Source of the DNA: DATLZU01 sp035573855
GTDB lineage: Bacteria > Nitrospirota > Nitrospiria > Nitrospirales > Nitrospiraceae
Length of the DNA: 64,000 nt
Assembly: GCA_035573855.1 (NCBI GenBank)
Contig: DATLZU010000055.1
Location: forward strand, 31,018-95,017
Reading direction: 5' to 3'
The position numbers were made by a program, and so were the translations under genes. This document shows positions 26,730-36,339 of this stretch, piece by piece; position 1 is the first letter of the stretch, and each line of letters opens with the position of its first letter. The notes below the pieces were generated by a model. That model did not search any database, had not been told where the DNA came from, and was given only the letters and a program-made list of their open reading frames with translations.

Positions 26730-26798
26730 TCCTGTGCTATTCTCTTTAGTTCTCAGAGGGTTGCGAAAGGGAAACCGGTTCGCTTTGGGAGGTGCGCG

Positions 26799-28502
26799 AT
26801 GCGGCAGAAGCGGTGGGTGGTCAGAGACGTCTGCCAGACACAGCGGGCCGCGTTGGCCCACGCACTCTCGATCTCTCCCGTGACTGCATCCGTGCTTCTC
26901 GCTCGTGGCGTGACAACGCCTCAAGAGGCCAGCCGTTGGCTCTCATCCAGAGTGCAGGCGCCTCACGATCCTTTTCTCCTGCCCGATATGGAACGGGTGG
27001 TGGATCGGCTGCATCGGGCAGCGGTGAACGGCGAAAGGGTCTGTTTTTACGGCGACTATGATGTCGATGGTATCGTGGCCACAAGTCTGTATCTGACCTT
27101 TTTTCAGTCGCTTGGCGGGGCCGCGCTGGTTTACATTCCCCACCGTCTTCGAGAAGGCTATGGACTCAACGAGCCAGCGCTGCACCGACTCCGGCAGGAG
27201 GGCATAGGGCTGGTGGTGACGTCGGACTGTGGAACCACTGCGCATCGTGAAATTGCAACAGCCCGGGCGTTGGGGTTGGACATCATCGTAACCGACCACC
27301 ATCAAACCGATGGAGCGATGCCGCCGGCGCTGGCCGTCCTTAATCCTCATCGGAACGATTCATGCTATCCCTTCAAAGGATTATGTTCCGGGGCGCTTGC
27401 TTGGAAGGTCGCGCAGGCCTATGGGTGGAAATACGGCGGCAGCGATACGGCGCTTGAGTCCATGATGGACCTGGTGGCCCTCTCGACCGTGGCGGACGTC
27501 GTGCCGTTGCAAGACGAAAACCGCGGGTTTGTCCGGGAAGGGCTGGCTCAAATGACGCGCGGCGCTCGCTGCGGTATCAGAGCGCTCAAGCTGGTGGCCG
27601 GTATCGATCGGGATTGTACCGCCGATATCGTCGCCTTTCGGCTTGCGCCTCGTGTCAACGCGGCAGGAAGGTTGGCCCATGCGCTTACGAGCGTCCGGTT
27701 ATTGACGACGCAATCTGAACTTGAAGCGAAGCAATTGGCCGAGGAGCTTGAACGGCTCAACCGGGAACGCCAACAGATTGAAGAACGCATGATGGCCGAG
27801 GCAATGGCTTTGGTCGATGAAACAACCGATAGGCCGGCCCTGGTGCTCGCCTCACCGAACTGGCACCTCGGCGTGGTCGGGATCGTCGCAGCCCGTTTGG
27901 TTGAGCGTTTCCATCGTCCCGCGATCGTGATCGCCATGGACAGGCGGGGTGTGGGCAAAGGGTCCGCCAGAACGGTGCCGGGCTTCGATCTCTATCAGGC
28001 GCTCGCCGCGTGTCGCGATCTGCTGGACGGATTCGGCGGCCATCCGAGCGCAGCCGGGTTGACCATCAGAGAAGCGCATCTTTCTGCCTTCCGTGAACGA
28101 TTCTGCGAGCTTGTGGCCGACTGGTTGGGAAACGAGCCGCAGCACCCGGCTCTCCATGTGGATGCCGAGGTTCAGCTGAATGACGTCGATGTGCGACTGG
28201 TGCGGGAGTTAGGCTCGCTCCATCCGTTCGGTGCGGGAAATCCGGAGCCGACGCTGGCCGTGCGGAACTTGGCGATTCTGGACGCGCGGGTCGTGGGTGA
28301 GGGGCATCTCAAGCTAACCGTTCGTCAAGGGACGTCCTTTCCCTTCGACAGCATCGGATTCCGCATGGGGTCACTGGCCGATCTCGGTCTTTCACCTCGA
28401 CAGCCTGTCGATTTGGCCTTTGTGCCAGAGCTCAATCGATGGAACGGGCTGGACCGCATTCAGTTGCGGATCAGGGATCTCAGGGCCAGTCAGACGATGT
28501 GA
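26799..28502 (+). CDS. recJ: single-stranded-DNA-specific exonuclease RecJ
   Basis: 5'-3' exonuclease acting in recombination and mismatch repair. 567 residues from ATG 26799, normal for RecJ. DHH motifs are clear: YGDYDVDGI (about 84-92), SDCGTT and VTDHHQT, then GAGNPEP in the C-terminal OB-like domain and FGGHPSAAG in the DHHA1 domain. GGGAGG lies seven bases before the ATG; the open frame extends 60 codons further upstream but lacks a ribosome site and crosses the promoter. The stop overlaps the next gene by four bases (GTGA). Confidence 0.95.
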   Translation: MRQKRWVVRDVCQTQRAALAHALSISPVTASVLLARGVTTPQEASRWLSSRVQAPHDPFLLPDMERVVDRLHRAAVNGERVCFYGDYDVDGIVATSLYLTFFQSLGGAALVYIPHRLREGYGLNEPALHRLRQEGIGLVVTSDCGTTAHREIATARALGLDIIVTDHHQTDGAMPPALAVLNPHRNDSCYPFKGLCSGALAWKVAQAYGWKYGGSDTALESMMDLVALSTVADVVPLQDENRGFVREGLAQMTRGARCGIRALKLVAGIDRDCTADIVAFRLAPRVNAAGRLAHALTSVRLLTTQSELEAKQLAEELERLNRERQQIEERMMAEAMALVDETTDRPALVLASPNWHLGVVGIVAARLVERFHRPAIVIAMDRRGVGKGSARTVPGFDLYQALAACRDLLDGFGGHPSAAGLTIREAHLSAFRERFCELVADWLGNEPQHPALHVDAEVQLNDVDVRLVRELGSLHPFGAGNPEPTLAVRNLAILDARVVGEGHLKLTVRQGTSFPFDSIGFRMGSLADLGLSPRQPVDLAFVPELNRWNGLDRIQLRIRDLRASQTM

Positions 28503-30691
28503 GCGAAACAATGCCGTTTGAGACAATTACCGATATCGAACAGTTGATCGAACGGCTGAAAGGATATCACGCCGACGTGGATTTGTCGCTCGTTCGGAGG
28601 GCCTACGAGTTTTCCGCGAAAGCACACGAAGGCCAAACACGGCGATCCGGCGAGCCGTATCTCCATCACCCGCTGGCCGTGGCTGGGGTGCTGACCTCGC
28701 TCAAGACTGACGTGGCTGCCGTGGTTGCCGGCCTGCTTCATGACACGCTCGAAGATACTTTGGCGACTCCCGAAGAATTGGAGCGGGAATTCGGCAAGGA
28801 AGTGGTCCATCTGGTCGACGGTGTGACCAAGATCGGAAAGATTTCCTTCCGAAACTATGAAGAGAAACAGGCCGAAAACTTTCGCAAGATGGTGCTTTCG
28901 ATGGCGGACGACATCCGCGTCGTCCTGATCAAGCTTGCGGATCGGCTTCATAACATGCGGACGCTGGAATACTTAAGCGAGTCCAAACGTCGGCAGATCG
29001 CTCAGGAGACATTGGAGATCTACGCACCCTTGGCCAACCGGCTCGGAATCGGCTGGATCAAGAACGAACTGGAAGACCTGTGTCTCAAACACCTCAAACC
29101 CGATGTGTACGAGATGCTCCGGGTACGGGTGGCCAAACGCGATGAGGATCGCCAGCAATACATCGACGAAGTCATCCGGCTCGTGAAGAAGGCCATGGCG
29201 GACGCCGGCCTGCCAGGCGAGGTCTACGGCAGGCCGAAACACCTCTACGGCATCTATCAGAAGATGGAGAAACAATCGATCTCGTTTGAGGAAGTCTACG
29301 ATCTGACGGCGCTCCGCATCATCACCGATACCAAAATGAACTGTTATGCGCTGTTGGGCGTGATCCACTCGCTCTGGCGTCCCGTTCCGGGCCGGTTCAA
29401 AGACTACATCGCGATCCCGAAATCCAACCTGTACCAGTCACTCCATACAACGGTGGTCGGACCGAAGGGGGAGCACGTGGAATTTCAGATCCGCACCGAA
29501 GAAATGCATCGCGTGGCGGAGTACGGGATTGCAGCGCATTGGCGATACAAGGAACAGGGTCGGATCGACGAGCGCGACAGCAAGGTTTTTAGTTGGTTGC
29601 GGCAGTTCGTGGAATGGCATCAGGATCTGCCGGACAATCGGCAGTTTATGGACTCCGTCAAGCTGGACCTGTTCCACGATGTCGTATATGTCTTTACCCC
29701 GAAAGGCATGGTGAAGGAGCTGCCGAAAGGTTCGACGCCCGTCGACTTCGCCTATGCCATCCATACGGAAATCGGAGATCACTGCGTCGGCGCCAAAGTC
29801 AACGGCAAAATTGTTCCGCTCAAACATCAGTTGACCAGCGGAGACACCGTCGAGATCCTCACCTCGCCCAATCAAACACCCCACAAAGATTGGCTCAAGT
29901 TTGTCCGCACGTCGCGTGCTAAGACGAAGATCAAGCATTGGCTCAAAGCCGAAGAACAAAAGCGCAGCATCGAGATCGGCCGGCGGCTGCTGGAGGCGGA
30001 GTTCCGTCGGCACGGTTTGGCGCCGGCTCAGATGCTCAAGTCGGAACAGTTGTCGGAAGTGGCCCGGCAAGCGGGGTTTGAAACGACGGATGAGCTAGCT
30101 GCTGCGATTGGATACGGCCGCCTGGCGACCGCCCAGGTCGTCAGCAAGCTGCTTCCGGTTCCCACGGAGACCGAGGTCCCCGCGCTGCCGGGAGTGTCAG
30201 CGGCGCCAAAGACGGTCGTCGGGAAAACAGAGGAGAAGGGGGTCAAGGTCAAGGGCGCACGGGATCTACTTATGCAGCTTTCCCGCTGCTGCAACCCGGT
30301 TCCCGGCGACCGCATTCTCGGCTACATTACCCGCGGCCGAGGATTGACGATCCATACGGTCGATTGTCCTAATCTCGAAGCGCTGGATTACGATAGGGAC
30401 CGGTTGGTGGAAGTGGAGTGGGATACCGCCGCGACCGGCACGCATGCGGTCAAGGTTTCCGTCATCGCTGTGGACAAAACCGGCGTATTGGCCAATGTCT
30501 CTTCCTCGATTGCGGAATGCCAGGCCAACATCAGCCGAGCCGAAATCACGACCCGCGAAGATCGGAAGGCAGTGCTGGATTTCGTGATCGAGGTCAGCGA
30601 TACCGCCCATCTCGGTCGGGTGCTGAAAGCCATCGAGCGAGTGGACGGTGTCATTACTGCCAGACGCGTCCGAGCTTGGCAGGAGCGGTGA
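28499..30691 (+). CDS. bifunctional (p)ppGpp synthetase/hydrolase, Rel/SpoT type
   Basis: Makes and breaks the stringent-response alarmone. Order: HD hydrolase domain (about 25-180, with HHPLAVAGVL and LLHDTLEDT), synthetase domain (about 210-360, with GRFKDYIAIPKSN and EFQIRTEEMH), TGS domain (about 390-450, KGSTPVDFAYAIH), and a C-terminal ACT domain (about 655-730). HD and synthetase motifs both look intact, so it is likely bifunctional. Start GTG 28499 overlaps the recJ stop; ATG 28511 is an alternative. Length 730 is typical. Confidence 0.94.
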   Translation: MSETMPFETITDIEQLIERLKGYHADVDLSLVRRAYEFSAKAHEGQTRRSGEPYLHHPLAVAGVLTSLKTDVAAVVAGLLHDTLEDTLATPEELEREFGKEVVHLVDGVTKIGKISFRNYEEKQAENFRKMVLSMADDIRVVLIKLADRLHNMRTLEYLSESKRRQIAQETLEIYAPLANRLGIGWIKNELEDLCLKHLKPDVYEMLRVRVAKRDEDRQQYIDEVIRLVKKAMADAGLPGEVYGRPKHLYGIYQKMEKQSISFEEVYDLTALRIITDTKMNCYALLGVIHSLWRPVPGRFKDYIAIPKSNLYQSLHTTVVGPKGEHVEFQIRTEEMHRVAEYGIAAHWRYKEQGRIDERDSKVFSWLRQFVEWHQDLPDNRQFMDSVKLDLFHDVVYVFTPKGMVKELPKGSTPVDFAYAIHTEIGDHCVGAKVNGKIVPLKHQLTSGDTVEILTSPNQTPHKDWLKFVRTSRAKTKIKHWLKAEEQKRSIEIGRRLLEAEFRRHGLAPAQMLKSEQLSEVARQAGFETTDELAAAIGYGRLATAQVVSKLLPVPTETEVPALPGVSAAPKTVVGKTEEKGVKVKGARDLLMQLSRCCNPVPGDRILGYITRGRGLTIHTVDCPNLEALDYDRDRLVEVEWDTAATGTHAVKVSVIAVDKTGVLANVSSSIAECQANISRAEITTREDRKAVLDFVIEVSDTAHLGRVLKAIERVDGVITARRVRAWQER

Positions 30692-30750
30692 CCTGCGCCA
30701 GTTAACCTTGGGTTTGATTCCTGATCGGAACCCGTTGGGCTGAGGCAACC

Positions 30751-32262
30751 ATGAACCTCGGCTTTCTCCTCGTCAAAATCGTGCTCACAACTGCCGGCCT
30801 GATCGCAGTCGTCGTTGGTCTTGCCTACCTCGCACGCAGGCGGGAGAAGAGGCTTCCCCCGGCGGTCTTTATCGGTGCCGGCATCACGGCCGTCCTGGCT
30901 GATGCGGCGCTGGTGTTCACCAGCGGTGTTGCACCTTCGCCTCCGGAGGCCGTTCTCAACTGGATAGAAGTGGGGGCTTACTGCGGCGCCTCGTTTCTGT
31001 TGTTGAAAGCGATCGATGTGTTCATCATCGGGGATTACCTGATTGGTCGGAAGGGGACCTACATTCCCGATGTCGTGCGGACGCTGATTCTCTTCACGGG
31101 GCTGACGGCCGCCACACTGGTCATCCTACGGTTAGTGATGAACATCAACGTCATCGCGCTGGTGGCCCTGCCTACGGTCGCCACCGCGGTAGTGGGTGTC
31201 GCGCTCCGGGACACGCTGGTGCGGTTTTTTTCTGGGATCGCGTTGGGCAAGATGGTGCGGGTGGGCGATTGGATTTCCGTGCTCGATCGGGAAGGACTGG
31301 TGACGGACATCGGATTCGGCCATGTCACACTACTGACGCGAGAGCAGGATTATGTCGCGTTGCCCAACAACACGGTGATTCAAGCCGGGCTGATTAATTA
31401 CAGTCGTCCCACGACGGTGCACATCTGCTCCGTCACGGTCGAAGCCGCCTATCGAACACCTCCCAGCCAGGTGTGTGCCGTGCTGGTCGAAACGGTCTTG
31501 GCGGTGGAGGGAGTCTTGTCCGAACCCAGGCCAGTCGCGTTGGTATCCTCGTTCAACGATTCCGGCGTACAATATCGTGTGCGATTTGCGGTCAACGATT
31601 ATTCCCTGCACCAGTCGATCGAGAGTCAGGTGCGGGCCTATGTATGGAACGCGTTTCAACGGAACGGCATCGAGATTCCATTTCCCCAGCGGGTGGTTCA
31701 CACTCAGACCGGAACCGCGCCCGAACAAATGTCACGGCAGTCGGACCAGATTGTCAGCCACCTCGCCGCGGTGGATTTTCTGGCAGTGTTGGCTCCCGAA
31801 CAAATTGAGGTTCTCGCCCGAGACGCAACGATCCAGAGATATTTGCCCGGCGAGTGTGTAGTTCGGCAGGGTGAAGCCGGCCAGGAACTCTACGTCATTT
31901 TGGAGGGAACTGCCGACGTTCGCATCCGACAAGACGGCCGAAGCCTGACGGTAGCCACGCTGCAGAAGGGTCAGTTTTTCGGAGAAATGTCGTTGTTGAC
32001 CGGCGAACCCCGTACGGCGACCGTCGTGGCGAGGACGCCGCTACGGGTCGTGGCCGTCGGCAAACAAGGATTGAGTCGGGTAGCGCAGGAAGATGGTCGA
32101 GTGATCGATCTGATCGGCGAAGTGGTTGCGCGCCGCCAACTGGCAACCGCCGTTGCCAAAGAACAACTTGCCAAGGAAGGCGTCACCATCGCGGTGGTGA
32201 ATCAGACGCGCTCGCTCACCGAGCGCATTCGGCGGTTTCTGTGGGGTGGAACGCCCGCGTAA
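30751..32262 (+). CDS. MscS-type channel with cyclic-nucleotide-binding domain
   Basis: 503 residues. Four to five N-terminal membrane segments (about 1-150) lead into an MscS pore and beta domain (about 125-300, with VGDWISVLDREGLVTDIGF), then a cNMP-binding domain (about 335-450) with the hallmark GEMSLLTGEPRTATVVA. This matches the small class of cyclic-nucleotide-gated MscS relatives, which open with ligand rather than with tension alone. No adenylate cyclase is in the window. It follows rel by 59 bases. Confidence 0.88.
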   Translation: MNLGFLLVKIVLTTAGLIAVVVGLAYLARRREKRLPPAVFIGAGITAVLADAALVFTSGVAPSPPEAVLNWIEVGAYCGASFLLLKAIDVFIIGDYLIGRKGTYIPDVVRTLILFTGLTAATLVILRLVMNINVIALVALPTVATAVVGVALRDTLVRFFSGIALGKMVRVGDWISVLDREGLVTDIGFGHVTLLTREQDYVALPNNTVIQAGLINYSRPTTVHICSVTVEAAYRTPPSQVCAVLVETVLAVEGVLSEPRPVALVSSFNDSGVQYRVRFAVNDYSLHQSIESQVRAYVWNAFQRNGIEIPFPQRVVHTQTGTAPEQMSRQSDQIVSHLAAVDFLAVLAPEQIEVLARDATIQRYLPGECVVRQGEAGQELYVILEGTADVRIRQDGRSLTVATLQKGQFFGEMSLLTGEPRTATVVARTPLRVVAVGKQGLSRVAQEDGRVIDLIGEVVARRQLATAVAKEQLAKEGVTIAVVNQTRSLTERIRRFLWGGTPA

Positions 32263-32279
32263 TCCGCCGGCCTGTCCCT

Positions 32280-32786
32280 TCAAGGGAACTGTAGCGTGGC
32301 GCCACGCTGCAGCTTCAAGACATCGGCCATCCCGCCGGCGATTTCCAGTACATACATCGCGTCTTCGGTCGGTTGGTACTGGGGGCAGGCGTCGTCGGTG
32401 CGCGTGCAGATGGGTACGTTCCGCTCGATGTGAACGATGCGTTTTTTGCTGTCCAGCCAAATGATATCCAGCGGGATCTTGGTGTTCTTCATCCAGAAGG
32501 TCCACGGCTTTGGCTCAGTGAACGTAAACAGCATACCCCGATCTTTGGCTAGGCTGTTTCGAAACATCAGTCCACGCGCTCGCTTCTCGGTCGTATCGGC
32601 GAGCTCCGCATAGATGACGACGCCGACCGGCGTTTTCACAGGAATGAGACCTTCTTCCGCGGAAACTCGGGAGAGAACAGCCCATGCGGCGACGCTGGCG
32701 ATTGCCAAGAAGGGAAAGATGGCCAGGTTCAACGCGAGAATGCCCTGACGGTGGCGACTCAGCGAACTGGAATGAGGGATACGCAT
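32280..32786 (-). CDS. DUF192 family exported protein
   Basis: 168 residues from ATG 32786 (GTG 32828 is also open). One hydrophobic segment near residues 15-40 exports or anchors it. The DUF192 core follows, with TEKRARGLMFRNSLA, GMLFTF, FWMKNTKIPLDIIWLD and GMADVLKLQRGATL. The family's biochemical role is unknown. It converges with the channel gene and ends 17 bases after it. Confidence 0.85.
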   Translation of the reverse strand: MRIPHSSSLSRHRQGILALNLAIFPFLAIASVAAWAVLSRVSAEEGLIPVKTPVGVVIYAELADTTEKRARGLMFRNSLAKDRGMLFTFTEPKPWTFWMKNTKIPLDIIWLDSKKRIVHIERNVPICTRTDDACPQYQPTEDAMYVLEIAGGMADVLKLQRGATLQFP

Positions 32787-32918
32787 GGACGCATCGTAGT
32801 CGGCGCGTCTTTCGACTGTCAAGGTCACGACCGGCGCCGCGCCCTCTCTTGCAATCTTGTCAGTACCTATGCCATGTTGTTTTTTACGCTGACATAACTC
32901 CTACGAAGGGGGAGCGGC

Positions 32919-33104
32919 ATGAAGGCAAAGCGCAGGGTCATCTATAAAAAAGGCGTGTTTGTCTGTCCCAAGTGCAACCAGTCCTACGTCCAGGAAAAAT
33001 GGCTCGAGGAGTGGCGGATTCGTTGCCATAAGTGCGATTACCGCGGCTCATTGACTGAGATTTCCGTCGAAGAACACATGGACGAAGAAATCGTCCGGTA
33101 TTAG
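32919..33104 (+). CDS. small zinc-ribbon protein
   Basis: 61 residues, too short for many gene finders. Two CxxC pairs (CPKC at about 16-19, CHKC at 36-39) form a treble-clef or zinc-ribbon fold; the N-terminus is very basic (MKAKRRVIYKK) and the C-terminus acidic. GAAGGGGGAG precedes the ATG. A nucleic-acid-binding or protein-bridging role is possible; the function is unknown. Confidence 0.75.
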   Translation: MKAKRRVIYKKGVFVCPKCNQSYVQEKWLEEWRIRCHKCDYRGSLTEISVEEHMDEEIVRY

Positions 33105-33236
33105 TCGAATCCTGGTCGATGCGGTCAACCTCGCCGTCGGTTGCCAACGGCGCGCGTGCCTGTCTCATCCCCCACCTGTCGCGTTCCTGTTTTCCGTGCT
33201 TGTTCGATCGATCGCAGTTACTGAGGAGGAGTCCGT

Positions 33237-33839
33237 ATGCGCCTCACAGTCGGATTCATCGTCTTCTTGATGGTTGCCGTCGCTCTCGGCGGTCGCGTCG
33301 AGTCGGCGGAGACAGCGCTATCACCGGTTAAGGTGCTGATCGCATATCATTCCCTGAGTGGGAACACAGAGAAGATGGCCGAAGCGGTTGCCGAAGGAGC
33401 GAGGAGTGTCCCGGGAACGCTGGTCGTGCTGAAACGCGTGGGACTGGTCACTGGCGATGATCTGTTTTCCTCTGACGCCGTCGTCGTCGGTTCCCCTGTC
33501 TATTGGTCAAATATGGCTGGAGAGGTGAAGACGTTCTTCGACAACTGGCAGCTGAAGTTCGGCGTCTTTCCGGAGTTCAAGATGCGCAACAAGATCGGGG
33601 CGGCCTTTGCAACCGGCGGGCAGATTTCATCGGGTAAGGAAGTCACGATGCTGACCATTTTGGCTGCGATGCTGGGCAACCAGATGATCGTGGTCAGCGG
33701 GGGTGGGGCGTTCGGCGCCTCAGCGACGACCGAAGGGGAAAGTCCGGGTATCGATCAGAACGAACTCGCCGACGCAAGAGTGCTCGGCCGACGCGTCGCC
33801 GAGGTCGCAGCGATTGTGAAACGGGGAATGGTGCAATAA
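33237..33839 (+). CDS. exported flavodoxin / WrbA-like protein
   Basis: 200 residues. An N-terminal signal peptide (about 1-24, ending ESAE) precedes a flavodoxin fold: the FMN phosphate loop YHSLSGNTEKMAEAV, the SPVYWSNMAGEVKTFFDN motif typical of WrbA-type NAD(P)H:quinone reductases, and a GGAFGAS loop. WrbA proteins are normally cytoplasmic; a signal peptide is unusual, since FMN and NAD(P)H are scarce outside the cytoplasm. GAGGAG stands before the ATG. It may be an exported quinone or metal reductase. Confidence 0.85.
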   Translation: MRLTVGFIVFLMVAVALGGRVESAETALSPVKVLIAYHSLSGNTEKMAEAVAEGARSVPGTLVVLKRVGLVTGDDLFSSDAVVVGSPVYWSNMAGEVKTFFDNWQLKFGVFPEFKMRNKIGAAFATGGQISSGKEVTMLTILAAMLGNQMIVVSGGGAFGASATTEGESPGIDQNELADARVLGRRVAEVAAIVKRGMVQ

Positions 33840-33962
33840 CCCATGGCCCTTTGGCCGTTTCCCGGGTCTTCTCACTGAGCGGACGACAGCGACTTTTCCT
33901 CGGTTTCCGCAGTGAAGTGGAGCGGCCGGTGTGGACGACAAGCTGCCTCTCTCCCCGGCGGG

Positions 33963-34175
33963 CTAGGAAGCCGGCGTCGCCGAATTGCGACGGGGAGTGG
34001 TGAGATGGCTTGTTGCCAGAGAAACGAATTCGTGGATGTTCTTGGCGCAGCGACCGCAGCAGCCGTTCTTCTTCAGGCCAAAGGTTTCGATTAACTGGCA
34101 GGGTGTGACCGCGCCGGCTCGCCCGGCTGCCCGTACATCCGATTCGGTAAGCCCTTTGCAGAGACAGACATACAT
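33963..34175 (-). CDS. bfd: bacterioferritin-associated ferredoxin
   Basis: 70 residues from ATG 34175. Carries the Bfd [2Fe-2S] site: CLC near the start and CGRC about 33 residues later, in the BFD-like helix-turn-helix fold. Bfd reduces ferric iron inside bacterioferritin so that it can leave, and is made when iron is short. A very good Fur box overlaps its promoter, in agreement. The open frame extends 22 codons upstream through that promoter and is not coding. Confidence 0.9.
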   Translation of the reverse strand: MYVCLCKGLTESDVRAAGRAGAVTPCQLIETFGLKKNGCCGRCAKNIHEFVSLATSHLTTPRRNSATPAS

Positions 34176-34216
34176 CGATGTGAGCCTCACGACAGGTAAA
34201 GCACCGATAGAAAAAC

Positions 34217-34245
34217 GATTATGATAACCGTTATCAACCAATCAA
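34217..34245 (-). promoter_or_regulatory. Fur box and promoter of bfd
   Basis: Bases 34217-34235 read GATTATGATAACCGTTATC, matching 16 of 19 positions of the Fur consensus. It overlaps the minus-strand promoter TTGATT (34245-34240), 16-base spacer, CATAAT (34223-34218). Fur bound to iron would block this promoter, so bfd is expected to rise under iron limitation. Confidence 0.85.
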
Positions 34246-34349
34246 ACTTTACAACCTTTTCCCCTTTCCGTCAAGAGGGTGCTTGAGTTGTGCTCGAGCC
34301 GGGGATCAACGCGGGAACGGCGGAGCTATTCAGCTCTCAGTCGTCAAAA

Positions 34350-36167
34350 CTATGGGGCGGTTCTGGCAAGCTGCTCAATCATCTCTTTGATTGTTTCAAA
34401 CCCCGCCTGCCAAAAGACTTCAGATGTCATGTCGACACCCACCTCCGAGAGGATATCCTGGGGACTCCTGGATCCTCCAGCCTCTAAGAGGGCCAGGTAG
34501 CGCGGGATGAAGGCGGAGCCTTGTTCCTTGTACATCCGATAGAGCGCCAAGACCAGCAAGTTGCCGAAACTGTACGCATAGCAATAAAAGGGGCTGGCGA
34601 ACAGATGGGGAATAGTCAACCATTCCCAGCGAAATTCGGCTGGGACACGCACAGCCCTGCCGAACTGTTGTCGCAAGCTTTCCAGGTAGGAGGCAGCCAA
34701 GTCTCTGACGGTGGCGCTCTTGGCGATCATCTCGTGGGCGGTTTGCTCGAACAGGACAAAGTACGCCTGTCGAAGAACAGTGGCATAGAGGTCGTCTAGT
34801 TGTGACAACAACAGACTTTGCCGGACCGCCTTGTCTCGCTCCTGCGACAGCAGAGCATCCGACAGAATCCGTTCGCCGAACACTGAGGCGGTTTCCGCCA
34901 GCGGCAAGGTGGCATGGAACGCCAACGCGGAATGGCGGGACGCCATCATCCCGTGGACCGCATGGCCTAACTCATGGGCCATGGTGGCGATATCGCGAGC
35001 TTCTCCCGTAAAGTTCAGCAAGACATAGGGGGTGAGTCCCGGCACCACGCTGTAGCAGTATGCCCCGCTCAGTTTGCCGGGCCTCGTCTTCGCATCGATA
35101 TGGCGATCGCGGAACACGCGTTCGGCAAGGTCGGCCAGCGTTGGCGAGAAGGCGCGATAAGCGTCCAGTACGATCCGGACGGCGTCGGGGTAGCGATACC
35201 GCTTCTGGTGGATCCGATGCGGAGCGTAAATGTGGTAACGGGTCATCGGCTTGATCTTGCAGATGCGGGCCTTCAGCCGGAAATACTCTTGGAAGACGAC
35301 GGCGTTCTTGGCGCAGACCGACAGCAGTGCGGTGACGGCAGCATCGGGCACATCATTCCCCAGATTCCGGCTGGCGATCGGCGTGGCGAACTTGCGGAGT
35401 TGCAGATTTTCGGTCTTCCAATCATTCACCAGTGTCTTATAGATTTCGCCGATCAGGTCATGACTGGCCGCGAAAACACGGTAAAGCTCCCGGTATGCAG
35501 CTTCCCTCAAGCGGGGGAGAGAGCTTCGTACATAGGCCATCAACTCCTCTCGGTTGAGCGTCCTGCGTCTGCCCTTGATGGTTAACGTGAAAGTGAACCC
35601 ATTGGTCACCACCTCATAGAGAGTATTCAACGCACTTCGGCCGGTGATGTTTTTCAGGTTGATAATTTTCTCCTCCGGCTCTGACAGCGTGTGCGGGGTA
35701 AAACGTCTGATGGTTTGGAGGTAATAGCGATAGTCTCCGGAGCTAGCCAGCAGCCGGGCGGCGTTCGTTTCATCCACGCCCTGCCACCAGAGTTCGAAGA
35801 AAAGCAAGCGATTTTGGAGCGCCGCCAACCGTTCTTCCACCTTGGTCTTAAACGACCGGGCGGTCAAGTTCTTCGTGTCCTCGGAAAACCAGAGATAGGC
35901 ATAGGCGCCCAGCTTCGATGAGTCTGTAGCAATTTCCTCATCAAGACGAAGCACTTCGAGGAAGGCTTCGTTCGACATGGCGGGATTCAGCCGATCGCGC
36001 CAGGATTCAAAAGCAGTCACCTTGCGGTCCAACTCGGCGATGAGCCGGTCGAAATCTCGAAGCGGGTGTTCGACAAGGTGCGACAAGTCCCACCGATCCG
36101 GAATCTGTCGCCAACCCGAATGTTTGGTTTTGGTTGACGTCGGCGTACGCGCGGCGGCAAGAGGCAT
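34350..36167 (-). CDS. oligoendopeptidase F (M3 family)
   Basis: Cytoplasmic zinc metallopeptidase cutting short peptides. 605 residues from ATG 36167, the usual length for PepF. The zinc motif HELGH (398-402) is in MAHELGHAVHGM, and helix-rich flanks with typical segments such as SGAYCYSV and FASPFYCYAYSFGN are visible. A GAGGG ribosome site precedes this ATG; the open frame extends upstream to 36428 but overlaps the divergent gene at 36340. The 3' end lies about 100 bases from the bfd promoter. Confidence 0.9.
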   Translation of the reverse strand: MPLAAARTPTSTKTKHSGWRQIPDRWDLSHLVEHPLRDFDRLIAELDRKVTAFESWRDRLNPAMSNEAFLEVLRLDEEIATDSSKLGAYAYLWFSEDTKNLTARSFKTKVEERLAALQNRLLFFELWWQGVDETNAARLLASSGDYRYYLQTIRRFTPHTLSEPEEKIINLKNITGRSALNTLYEVVTNGFTFTLTIKGRRRTLNREELMAYVRSSLPRLREAAYRELYRVFAASHDLIGEIYKTLVNDWKTENLQLRKFATPIASRNLGNDVPDAAVTALLSVCAKNAVVFQEYFRLKARICKIKPMTRYHIYAPHRIHQKRYRYPDAVRIVLDAYRAFSPTLADLAERVFRDRHIDAKTRPGKLSGAYCYSVVPGLTPYVLLNFTGEARDIATMAHELGHAVHGMMASRHSALAFHATLPLAETASVFGERILSDALLSQERDKAVRQSLLLSQLDDLYATVLRQAYFVLFEQTAHEMIAKSATVRDLAASYLESLRQQFGRAVRVPAEFRWEWLTIPHLFASPFYCYAYSFGNLLVLALYRMYKEQGSAFIPRYLALLEAGGSRSPQDILSEVGVDMTSEVFWQAGFETIKEMIEQLARTAP

Positions 36168-36339
36168 GAAGGATTCCCTCACCAATCGTTGAAGGCGGCG
36201 ACATGTATCATAGCCGAAGCGCAACCAGAAATCTCGACTGCAATCAGCCGATGAACGCCGGTGGACCACCTCGCCGGAAGCCGCATTGACAGAGTCGGCG
36301 GCGATGCTAAAATCGTCGGCTGGGAACGGCCGCTGTTCC

